Assembly (NCBI GenBank): GCA_035623615.1
Contig: DASPTB010000043.1
Location: 1 to 27,871, forward strand
Length of the DNA: 27,871 nt
Direction of reading: 5' to 3'
Source: DASPTB01 sp035623615
GTDB taxonomy: Bacteria > Actinomycetota > UBA4738
Positions 15,670 to 23,241 of the stretch are shown here, one piece after another; the stretch's first letter is position 1, and every line of letters begins with the position of its first letter. The position numbers were made by a program, and so were the translations under genes. The notes below the pieces were generated by a model that saw only the letters and a list, made by a program, of their open reading frames with translations, had not been told where the DNA came from and did not search any database.

Positions 15670-16953
15670 GTGGTACCGATCAGCCGAACCGAGGCGACGC
15701 GGCCCTCCGGCGGCGGCGGTGACGCCGGGGCCGGCGGCAGGGCGCCTCTTTTCGCCCGGAGCAGCAACGACCGGGTCATCGCGGGCGTGGCCGGAGGTCT
15801 GGCCGAACGCCTCGGGATCGACCCGGTCGTCGTTCGCCTGGCGTTCGTGGTGCTCGCGCTCGCCGGCGGCGTCGGCGTCGTCCTCTATCTGGCGCTGTGG
15901 GCGATCGGTCGGGCCGAGACCGAGACGCGACCCGCCTGGCGCGCCGGCGGGGACGCTCAGCGCACGGTCGCTGCGGTCTCGATCGTCATCGGCACCCTGC
16001 TCGTTCTTCGGGCGACGCACGTGTGGTTCGGCGACGCCCTCGTCTGGCCCGTCGCGCTGGCCGCCGTCGGGTCGGCGATCATCTGGGTGCGGTTCGATCG
16101 ATCGCGCGCGCGCGATCGGTCGAACCGGCACGACCGGGAGAACGGCCGAGGCGACGACCGGTCGGCGCGCCAGGGCGACGCATCCTCGATCTCGTTCGGG
16201 CGGATGGTCGGCGGAGGGCTGCTCGTGCTCGCCGGAGTCGCGGTCTTCCTCGCGTCCAACATCTCGAGCGGGACCGTCGGCGCGGTCGTGGTGGCCCTCG
16301 CCGTCGCGGTCGCGGGGCTCGCGCTCATCGGCGGCCCCTGGATCGCGCGGCTGGTGCGGCAGCTCGGTGCCGAGCGAACCGAGCGAATCCGCGTCGAGGA
16401 GCGGGAGGAGGTCGCGGCGCACCTGCACGACTCTGTGTTGCAGACGCTCGCGCTGATCCAGCGGTCGGAGGACCCGGGCCGCATGCGCGCGCTGGCGCGC
16501 GTGCAGGAGCGCGATCTGCGGGGGTGGCTCTACCGTGGCAGCGGCGCAGTCGACGGCGACCGCGACCTCGTGAGCGACGCCGTCGACAGCGTCACGGAAC
16601 GGATCGAGCTGGCACACGGGATCCGGGTCGACACCGTGATCGTCGGCGACCGGTCCGTGGACGCCCGTGCGCAATCGGTGATCGACGCGTGCGGCGAGGC
16701 GCTCACCAACGCCGCGAAGCACTCCGGTGCGAGCGTCGTTTCGCTCTACGTCGAGGTCACGGATGACGACGTGACCGCATTCGTCCGTGACCAGGGCGTC
16801 GGCTTCGACGCCGACGCCGTCCCACCCGACCGGCGCGGGATCGCCGACTCGATCCTCGGCCGGATGGCACGCAACGGCGGCTCGGCAGAGATCCGCTCGG
16901 CGCCGGGTGCGGGAACCGAGATCCACCTGCACGTTCCTCGAGGTGAGGCGTGA
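15670..16953 (+). CDS. PspC-domain sensor histidine kinase (HisKA_3 type)
   Basis: The 427-aa protein has an N-terminal PspC domain (about 29-80; NDRVIAGVAGGLAERLGID), membrane helices to about 235, then a kinase core. The phosphoacceptor is H253 in HLHDSVLQTLALIQ, typical of HisKA_3 kinases. The ATP-binding domain shows the N box (ALTNAAKHSGAS), DQGVGFD and the GAGTEIHLHVP end. It would phosphorylate the LuxR-type regulator that follows with a 4-nt GTGA overlap. The GTG at 15670 is the last good start before PspC, with GGGAG close upstream; earlier starts would run into the regulatory region. A 36-nt near-palindrome lies inside the gene at 16090-16125, in the charged loop between helix groups. 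Confidence 0.88.
   Translation: MVPISRTEATRPSGGGGDAGAGGRAPLFARSSNDRVIAGVAGGLAERLGIDPVVVRLAFVVLALAGGVGVVLYLALWAIGRAETETRPAWRAGGDAQRTVAAVSIVIGTLLVLRATHVWFGDALVWPVALAAVGSAIIWVRFDRSRARDRSNRHDRENGRGDDRSARQGDASSISFGRMVGGGLLVLAGVAVFLASNISSGTVGAVVVALAVAVAGLALIGGPWIARLVRQLGAERTERIRVEEREEVAAHLHDSVLQTLALIQRSEDPGRMRALARVQERDLRGWLYRGSGAVDGDRDLVSDAVDSVTERIELAHGIRVDTVIVGDRSVDARAQSVIDACGEALTNAAKHSGASVVSLYVEVTDDDVTAFVRDQGVGFDADAVPPDRRGIADSILGRMARNGGSAEIRSAPGAGTEIHLHVPRGEA
16090..16125. repeat. 36-nt near-perfect palindrome within the kinase gene
   Basis: The two 18-nt arms centred between 16107 and 16108 are complementary except for one position. The core is rich in CGATCG and CGCG. It encodes the charged loop FDRSRARDRSNR between membrane helices and could form a very stable hairpin in the mRNA. 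Confidence 0.8.
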
Positions 16954-17603
16954 CGCCTCCGTCCGACGATGGAACCCGCGTCTTCGTGGTCGACGACCAT
17001 CAGCTCTTCCTCGCGGGGGTGCGCGCCGAGCTGGGGTCGTCGTTCGAGATCGTGGGGCAGGCCGAGGACGTGGAGTCGGCGGTCGCCGGGATCCTTCGGG
17101 CGAAGCCCGACGTGGTGCTCGTCGACGTCCACATGCCGGCCGGCGGCGGGGCCGCCGTGGTGGAGCGCGTTCTCGCCGCGGAGCCGGACGTTCGGTTCCT
17201 CGCGCTCTCCATGTCGGACGCCGCCGAGGACGTCATCGGGGTCATCCGAAGCGGCGCGCGTGGGTACGTGACCAAGACGATCTCGCCGGCCGAGCTCGTC
17301 GACGCGGTCCGCCGGGTACACGAGGGCGACGCCGTGTTCTCGCCGCGGCTCGCGGGGTTCGTGCTCGACGCGTTCACCGACCCGCAGCCGGCGGAGCTCG
17401 ACCCCGAGCTCGACCGCCTGAGCGGCCGCGAGCGGGAGGTGCTCCGGCTGATCGCGCGCGGCTACACGTATCGGGAGGTCGCCTCCGAGCTGCACATCTC
17501 GGTGAAGACGGTCGAGACGCACGTGTCCTCGGTGCTGCGGAAGCTTCAGCTGTCGAACCGCCACCAGCTCACGCGGTGGGCGACCGAGCGGCGGATCGTG
17601 TGA
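16950..17603 (+). CDS. LuxR/NarL-family response regulator
   Basis: The 217-aa protein has a receiver domain (about 10-125) with acidic residues VVDDH, phospho-acceptor D59 in LVDVHMP, the conserved Ser/Thr and Lys (SMSDAA, VTKTISP), and a LuxR-type helix-turn-helix at about 150-215 (LSGREREVLRLIARGYTYREVASEL, ISVKTVETHVSSVLRKL). The GTG start overlaps the kinase stop, so the pair forms a two-component system. A target is likely the divergent PspC promoter region, by analogy with autoregulated stress systems; this is an inference. Confidence 0.94.
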   Translation: MTPPSDDGTRVFVVDDHQLFLAGVRAELGSSFEIVGQAEDVESAVAGILRAKPDVVLVDVHMPAGGGAAVVERVLAAEPDVRFLALSMSDAAEDVIGVIRSGARGYVTKTISPAELVDAVRRVHEGDAVFSPRLAGFVLDAFTDPQPAELDPELDRLSGREREVLRLIARGYTYREVASELHISVKTVETHVSSVLRKLQLSNRHQLTRWATERRIV

Positions 17604-17613
17604 AATACCGCCC

Positions 17614-20112
17614 GTGATCACCGAGCACCTGGCCAACCGCGACCTCCGGGCGACGTTCGCGACGGGCGACCTGCCGTCGTCGGCGCGCGTCGTGATCGTC
17701 GGCGGCGGCATCGTCGGCGCGAGCGTCGCCTACCACCTGGTGCGCCTCGGCGTCGGCGACGTCGTGGTCCTCGAGCGCGGGCACCTGACCAACGGAACGA
17801 CCTGGCACGCCGCGGGCCTCGTCGCTCAGGTGCGCGGGACACACGCCCTGACCGAGCTGTCGAAGGTGAACGCCGACGTGTACGAGCGGCTGCCGGCGGA
17901 GACCGGGGTCGAGACGGGGTTCCGCCGGGTGGGCGCGCTGACCGTCGCGCGCACGGAGGCTCGCATGCAGGAGCTCCTGTACGCGGTCGGCCTGGCGCGA
18001 GACGCCGGCGTTCCGGCAGAGGTCCTCGAGCCGGCCGACGTGAAACGCCACTGGCCCCCTGCCGCAATCGACGACGTGGTCGGTGGGACGCTGTTCCCCA
18101 CCGACGGGACCGTCAATCCCGGCGACGCGGCCCTCGCGCTGGCGACCGGAGCGAACGCCGGCGGGGCGACCTTCGTGGAAGGGGTTCGCGTGACCGGGTT
18201 CCGACTGCGGGGCCCGGAGGGCGCACGGGTTCCGTCCGTCGAGGCCGTGGTCACCGATCGCGGGGTGATCGAGTGCGACCACGCGGTCGTCGCGGCGGGG
18301 CTCTGGTCGTCCGAGGTCGCGAGGATGGCCGGCGTCTCCATCTCGCTGTTCCCGGCAGAGCACGTCTGGGTGATGACGAAGGAGGCGCCCGGCGCCGAGG
18401 AGTCGCTCCCGATCTTGCGCGACCTCGACGGCTACCTCTACGTGCGCCACTACCGCGGGCGCTACGTCATCGGCGCGTTCGAGCCGCGAGGGAAACCCCG
18501 AGCGCCGGCCGCGATCGACGTGGGCGGCTTCGTCGAGTTCGGAGCGGACTGGGACCACTTCGCCCCGGTCCTGGCGGCCGCCCGGCAGCGGCTGCCGGAG
18601 TTGGAGGGCCTCGAGTTCGAGCACTACCTGCGGGCGCCCGAGAGCTTCACGCCCGACTCCAACTTCCACCTTGGAGAGACTCCCGAGGTCCGGAGGCTGT
18701 ACGTGGCGGCCGGGTTCAACTCGCAGGGAATCATCTACGCGCCGGGCGCCGGGGCGGCGCTCGCCGAGTGGATCGTCGAGGGCCGCCCGACGCGCGATCT
18801 CGCCGAGGTGGACGTCGCGCGCTCGGGGGGCTGGCAGAACAACCGCGCGTGGCTGGGCGAGCGCACGGGCGAGATGCTCGGTCGGCTGTACGCGATGCAC
18901 TGGCCCGGCCTGCAGCCGGCCACCGCACGGGGCGTGCGGCGCACGCCGCTCTGGGACCGGCTCGACCAGGCAGGCGCGGTGTTCGGCGAGGCGGCCGGCT
19001 GGGAACGGGCCAACTGGTTCGCGATCGATGAGGCGACACGCGATTACGGGTACTCGTTCGACCGCCCGAACTGGTTCGCGCCGGTGGGCGAGGAGGGTCG
19101 CGCCGCGCGCGAAGGCGCCGCGCTCTTCGACCTGTCCACGTACTCGAAGTTCATGGTCGAGGGAGCTGGGGCGCTCGCCGGGCTGCAACGGCTCTTCACG
19201 AGCGACCTCGACGTGCCGTGCGGACGCGTCGTCTACACGCTCGCCTGCAACGAGCGGGGCGGGATCGAGATGGATCCGACGGTGACACGCCTGGGCGAGG
19301 ATCGCTTCCTGGTCGCGGCGCCGACGCTCGCCCAGCGTCGGACAGAGATGCTGCTGAGGGCGGGCCTCCCCCGCGAGGCGACGGTGACGGACGTGACGAG
19401 CGGGTTCGCGGTGCTGCTGCTGACCGGGCCGCGGGCGCGCGAGGTGCTGTCGGCGACGACGGACACGGCACTGTCGAACGAGGCGTTCCCGTTCATGGCC
19501 GCTCGTGAGGCGGACGTCGCTTGGGCCCGCGCGTGGCTGCTGCGGCTGAGCTATGTCGGTGAGCTCGGATGGGAACTGTGGGTGCCGACGGAGTTCGCGG
19601 CCGACCTGCACGACAAGCTCGTTGCCGCAGGCGCCGAGGCGGGGATGAGGCATGCCGGATTCTTCGCGTTCGACGCCCTCCGGCTCGAGCGCGGCTTCCG
19701 CTCGTGGGGCCACGACATGGGGCCGCTCGACGACCCCTTCGCGGCGGGGCTGGGCTTCGCGGTCGCGGAAAAGGACGCGGACTTCGTGGGACGCGAAGCG
19801 CTGAAGGCGGTTCGGGGGGCGTCGCGAACGCGGCGACTCGTGTCCGTTCGGGTGGCCGGCTCCGGTCCGACCCTTTGGCATGGAGAGTCGGTGCTCGTGG
19901 ATGGCGAGCGGCGCGGCTTCGTCACGTCGGGCGCCTTCGGCCCCACGCTCAACGCACCGGTCGGGCTCGCGTGGATCGAGAGCGACGAGCCCATCACCCA
20001 GGAATGGCTGCAGCGATGCATGATCGAGGTCGAGATCCGGGGCGAGGCGTTCGCCGCCGAGGCGAGCCTGCGGCCCTACTACGACCCCGGCGGTGTCCGG
20101 CTCAGGAGCTAG
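17614..20112 (+). CDS. FAD-dependent dimethylglycine/sarcosine dehydrogenase-like protein with GcvT domain
   Basis: The 832-aa protein has an N-terminal DAO oxidoreductase domain (about 25-405) with the dinucleotide motif VGGGIVG at 29-35 and the TTWHAAGL motif at 62-69. H65 aligns with the histidine covalently linked to FAD in mammalian dimethylglycine dehydrogenase. A short FAO_M-like region (about 405-470) follows, then a GcvT aminomethyltransferase domain (about 480-740) and its C-terminal barrel (to about 825). The family oxidises N-methyl groups of dimethylglycine, sarcosine or related amines and passes the one-carbon unit to tetrahydrofolate. The exact substrate cannot be fixed. The GTG start lies 10 nt after the response regulator stop without a good ribosome site, so it may be read through from that operon. 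Confidence 0.9.
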   Translation: MITEHLANRDLRATFATGDLPSSARVVIVGGGIVGASVAYHLVRLGVGDVVVLERGHLTNGTTWHAAGLVAQVRGTHALTELSKVNADVYERLPAETGVETGFRRVGALTVARTEARMQELLYAVGLARDAGVPAEVLEPADVKRHWPPAAIDDVVGGTLFPTDGTVNPGDAALALATGANAGGATFVEGVRVTGFRLRGPEGARVPSVEAVVTDRGVIECDHAVVAAGLWSSEVARMAGVSISLFPAEHVWVMTKEAPGAEESLPILRDLDGYLYVRHYRGRYVIGAFEPRGKPRAPAAIDVGGFVEFGADWDHFAPVLAAARQRLPELEGLEFEHYLRAPESFTPDSNFHLGETPEVRRLYVAAGFNSQGIIYAPGAGAALAEWIVEGRPTRDLAEVDVARSGGWQNNRAWLGERTGEMLGRLYAMHWPGLQPATARGVRRTPLWDRLDQAGAVFGEAAGWERANWFAIDEATRDYGYSFDRPNWFAPVGEEGRAAREGAALFDLSTYSKFMVEGAGALAGLQRLFTSDLDVPCGRVVYTLACNERGGIEMDPTVTRLGEDRFLVAAPTLAQRRTEMLLRAGLPREATVTDVTSGFAVLLLTGPRAREVLSATTDTALSNEAFPFMAAREADVAWARAWLLRLSYVGELGWELWVPTEFAADLHDKLVAAGAEAGMRHAGFFAFDALRLERGFRSWGHDMGPLDDPFAAGLGFAVAEKDADFVGREALKAVRGASRTRRLVSVRVAGSGPTLWHGESVLVDGERRGFVTSGAFGPTLNAPVGLAWIESDEPITQEWLQRCMIEVEIRGEAFAAEASLRPYYDPGGVRLRS

Positions 20113-20191
20113 TTCATCTTCGTCGGTGCGCCGCCTGCGCGTCGCGTCCGACGCCATGGGGTTCGCAGCCGCCTCGCTGCGGTCGTCGCTG

Positions 20192-21412
20192 CTACCCCCC
20201 CGGACCCCCGAACGCGCGCGTGATCGCTCCGACGATCGCGGCGTGCGTCAGGCGCGTCGCGTCGTCGTCGGGGGCCGGCTCGGACGAGACGATCACAACC
20301 ACTGTCCGCGACTCGCGGTGGACGGCGATCATCTGCCCGTGGATGCCCCATGCGTGGAGTCGCCCACCGAACTGCCACCACTTGTTGTGGTACGACCCGT
20401 CGGGGATCAGCTCCGCCGCCGTCGAGCGCAGGAACGGCTCGCGGTTCGGCTTCCAACAGTCCTCGATCCAGGCCGCCGGGACGACCTGCCTCCCCTGCGC
20501 GACGCCGCTCTCGAGCACGAGCTGCCCGACGCGGCCGTAGTCGCGCAGGGACACGTCGAAGCCTCCATCGACGACGGCGGTCCCCGCGGGATCGAGCGTG
20601 ATGTCGGCGTCCCACTCGGCCCCGAGTGGTCCCCACAGCTCGTGCGCGAACAGGTCGGCGAACCGCGTTCCCGTCACCCGTTCGCAGATCATCCCGAGCA
20701 GGTCGGTGTCTGGCGAGCAGTAGAGGAACACCTCACCGTGGGGACGGTCGACGCCGTGGAACGTCTTCAGCAGGTCGAGGATGCAATCGGCGGGCGCGCC
20801 GCCGCGGTCGGGGCCGAACCCGCACGCGTAGTCGATCTTCCAGAACTCGTGCTGCTGGGCTGTGTAGTCCTCGGTGTAGTCGAGGGCGACGGCCATGTCG
20901 AGCAGGTGCTGGACGGTGGCGCCCGTGTAGCCCGAGCCCTCGATCTCCGGGACGAACTCGGTGACGGGCGCCTCGAGCCGGATCAGGCCGCGATCGACGA
21001 GGATGCCCGCAAGCAGGGACGTCATCGACTTGCCGACCGACATCGACAGGTGCAGCGACTCGGGTCGCATTCCGTTCTGGTAGATCTCGAACACCACCCG
21101 GCCGTCGTGCAGCACCAGCATGCCGTCGGTGTAGGAGGCGGGCAGCCAGTCGCCGATGGTTGACGTCCCGCCGCCTGGGAACTCGAACGACACCGCGTCG
21201 AGGTCGGGCCCGCCGGTCGCGGCCGGGAGCTCCCAGCGGGTGCCGCTTCGAGGGATTCGCGCGGTGTGCAGGATCTCGCTGACGTGCTGGAACGACCATC
21301 GGTTGAACGGCGGAGACTGCCAGTTCTCGAGCGTGACGCGATGGTCCCGGTCCGGCGGGAAGCCATGCATCACGCCCTCGTCCGCCGCGGTCGCCACCAC
21401 CCCCTCGGTCAT
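20192..21412 (-). CDS. serine hydrolase of the beta-lactamase (class C / NylB-like) family
   Basis: The 406-aa protein has the S-x-x-K catalytic pair S125-V-G-K128 in LSMSVGKS, the tyrosine motif Y231-C-S in LYCSPDTDLLG, and an H358-G-Q triad replacing KTG. This set is typical of COG1680 esterases/amidases such as 6-aminohexanoate-dimer hydrolase, not of resistance beta-lactamases. No signal peptide is visible, so it is probably cytosolic. The ATG at 21412 was chosen because a long purine tract (GGAGGAGCGAGGTGGGGGA) lies just upstream; a -10-like TACGAT (21443-21438) fits a start about 20 nt before it. It is convergent with the dehydrogenase and divergent from the amidohydrolase, and may act with them in breaking down amides or esters. 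Confidence 0.88.
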   Translation of the reverse strand: MTEGVVATAADEGVMHGFPPDRDHRVTLENWQSPPFNRWSFQHVSEILHTARIPRSGTRWELPAATGGPDLDAVSFEFPGGGTSTIGDWLPASYTDGMLVLHDGRVVFEIYQNGMRPESLHLSMSVGKSMTSLLAGILVDRGLIRLEAPVTEFVPEIEGSGYTGATVQHLLDMAVALDYTEDYTAQQHEFWKIDYACGFGPDRGGAPADCILDLLKTFHGVDRPHGEVFLYCSPDTDLLGMICERVTGTRFADLFAHELWGPLGAEWDADITLDPAGTAVVDGGFDVSLRDYGRVGQLVLESGVAQGRQVVPAAWIEDCWKPNREPFLRSTAAELIPDGSYHNKWWQFGGRLHAWGIHGQMIAVHRESRTVVVIVSSEPAPDDDATRLTHAAIVGAITRAFGGPGG

Positions 21413-21437
21413 TCCCCCACCTCGCTCCTCCCGGCGC

Positions 21438-21443
21438 ATCGTA
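21438..21443 (-). promoter_or_regulatory. -10-like box of the serine hydrolase gene
   Basis: TACGAT on the minus strand (TANNNT) lies 25 nt before the ATG at 21412, leaving room for the purine-rich ribosome site. No clear -35 box is visible. Confidence 0.4.
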
Positions 21444-21504
21444 TCCGAGTGGCGAAGGACCGGCCGCCCGGCCTTCGGGTTGGCCCCACGGGACGGCTCG
21501 GGGC

Positions 21505-21510
21505 TAGACT
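21505..21510 (+). promoter_or_regulatory. -10-like box of a leaderless promoter
   Basis: TAGACT (TANNNT) is followed by 8 nt and then the ATG at 21519. There is no Shine-Dalgarno sequence in between, so the amidohydrolase mRNA is probably leaderless. Confidence 0.5.
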
Positions 21511-21518
21511 TCGGCCCC

Positions 21519-23213
21519 ATGTCAGCCGAGGCCGACCTTGCGTTCGTCGGCGGCGCCGTCTACACGGTGGACGCGGTCCACCCCTGGGCCGAAGCGGTTG
21601 CGGTGCGCGACGGCCGGATCGAAGCCGTCGGAACCGGCCGCGACGTCAGAGAGGCGTGCGGCCCGGCGACGCAGATCGTCGATCTTGCCGGCCGGATGCT
21701 CCTTCCCGCGTTCCAGGACGCGCACGTCCACGCGTCGGCGGGCGGGCTCGACCGCGCCACGCGCGTCGACCTGTCCGAGAGCCACTCGCTCGAGGACTAT
21801 GCGCGGATCGTACGTGCGTACGCCGAACGCGCGCCGAACGCCCCCTGGATCCTCGGGGCGGGATGGTCGCTCGACATGTTCCCGGGAGGCGTTCCCACTC
21901 GCGGGCAGCTCGACGCGATCGTGCCGGACCGGCCCGCGTTCCTGTTGAATCGCGACCACCACGGCGCCTGGGCGAACTCGCGGGCGCTCGCGCTCGCCGG
22001 CGTCGACGCCTCGACTCCTGATCCCGTCGACGGCCGCGTCGAGCGCAGCGGTGACGGCGAGCCGATCGGGACGCTGCAAGAGGGAGCGATGTCGCTCGTC
22101 GAGCGCGTCATCCCGCCGGTCGAAGCGGCCGATCGCGAGCGGGGAGTGCTGGCCGCGCAGGAGTACCTGCACGCCCTCGGGATCAGCGCCTGGCAGGAGG
22201 CGATCGTCGGTGACGCGTACGCGGGGATCCCCGACTGCTTCGACGCCTACCGCGCTGTGGACGGGAAGGGCGAGTTGACGGGAAGGGTCGTGGCGTCCCT
22301 GTGGCTCCGCCGGGGCGTGCCGCTCGCCGACCAGATCGAAGGATTCAGGGAACGGCGGGCGCTCGCCGAGGAGGATCCCGCTGGGCGCTTTCGCGCGTCG
22401 ACCGTGAAGATCATGTACGACGGCGTGTGCGAGAACTTCACGGCGGCGATGCTCGAGCCGTACCTGGGGTCGGGTGCCGACGCGTCCGGCGGCCGCGGCC
22501 TGACGTACTTCGACCCCGGCGACATCAGGGACTGGGTCGTCCGGCTCGACGCGGAGGGTTTCCAGCCGCACTTCCACGCGATCGGCGACCGCGGGGTCCG
22601 AGACGCGCTGGACGCCGTGGAGGCAGCGCGGCGCGCCAACGGAACGAGCGACACGCGGCCGCACGTCGCCCACATCCAGGTCGTGCACCCAGACGACCGG
22701 CCGCGGTTCCGGGCGCTGGGCGTGAGCGCGAACGCGCAGATGCTCTGGGCGCAGATGGACGCTCAGCTCACCGACCTGACCATTCCCTTCCTCGGGGAGC
22801 CGCGTTCGGATTGGATGTATCCGTTCGGGAGCCTGCTGGCGCACGGCGCGCAGCTCGCGGCGGGAAGCGACTGGCCGATCTCCACGGCCGACCCTCTGCA
22901 GCAGATGCACGTGGGCGTCAATCGCGCCGCGCCGCCCGGCTACGCGTTCGCGACCGAGGAGGGAGACGCCGCCGGGGCGCTGCTGCCGCACGAGCGCATC
23001 ACCCTCCAGTCGGCGATCGCGGCGTTCACGGCCGGATCGGCGTTCGTGAACCATCTCGACGAGACGGGAGTGATCCGTCCCGGAGCGATCGCGGATCTGG
23101 TCGTCCTCGATCGGAACCTCTTCGCGCATCCCGCCGACGAGGTGGGCTCGGCGCGGGTCGACATGACGTTCGTCGACGGCCGGCTCGTGTACGAGCGGGC
23201 CGGCGGGGCATGA
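21519..23213 (+). CDS. YtcJ-like amidohydrolase (Amidohydro_3 family)
   Basis: The 564-aa protein is a metal-dependent hydrolase with the first metal pair H69-V-H71 (FQDAHVHASAGG), the FHAIGDRG motif near 353-360, HIQV near 385, and the conserved Asp near 451 in AAGSDWPI. Short N- and C-terminal beta parts (FVGGAVYTVDAV and DLVVLDRNLF) form the usual small sandwich. Such enzymes hydrolyse amide, formamide or related bonds on unknown substrates. The chosen ATG follows a leaderless-type promoter; an open frame continues upstream over the divergent gene but lacks support. The 3' end is followed at once by a terminator hairpin. Confidence 0.9.
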   Translation: MSAEADLAFVGGAVYTVDAVHPWAEAVAVRDGRIEAVGTGRDVREACGPATQIVDLAGRMLLPAFQDAHVHASAGGLDRATRVDLSESHSLEDYARIVRAYAERAPNAPWILGAGWSLDMFPGGVPTRGQLDAIVPDRPAFLLNRDHHGAWANSRALALAGVDASTPDPVDGRVERSGDGEPIGTLQEGAMSLVERVIPPVEAADRERGVLAAQEYLHALGISAWQEAIVGDAYAGIPDCFDAYRAVDGKGELTGRVVASLWLRRGVPLADQIEGFRERRALAEEDPAGRFRASTVKIMYDGVCENFTAAMLEPYLGSGADASGGRGLTYFDPGDIRDWVVRLDAEGFQPHFHAIGDRGVRDALDAVEAARRANGTSDTRPHVAHIQVVHPDDRPRFRALGVSANAQMLWAQMDAQLTDLTIPFLGEPRSDWMYPFGSLLAHGAQLAAGSDWPISTADPLQQMHVGVNRAAPPGYAFATEEGDAAGALLPHERITLQSAIAAFTAGSAFVNHLDETGVIRPGAIADLVVLDRNLFAHPADEVGSARVDMTFVDGRLVYERAGGA

Positions 23214-23231
23214 CTCCGTCGCCCGACGGAG
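23214..23231. terminator. bidirectional hairpin between convergent genes
   Basis: CTCCGTC (23214-23220) pairs with GACGGAG (23225-23231) around a 4-nt loop, starting at the base after the amidohydrolase stop and 10 nt from the convergent amidase stop. No T-run follows, as is common in GC-rich actinobacterial terminators. Confidence 0.55.
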
Positions 23232-23241
23232 GCGCTGGTTC

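Noticed and set aside
13930..16932. 1000-codon minus-strand open frame
   Set aside because: Only its last 77 codons form a credible protein with its own start and ribosome site; the rest is antisense to the PspC-kinase gene or out of frame with the PspC-toastrack gene.
20192..21412. Antibiotic-resistance beta-lactamase
   Set aside because: The SVGK, YCS and HGQ motifs and lack of a signal peptide fit the COG1680 esterase/amidase group instead.
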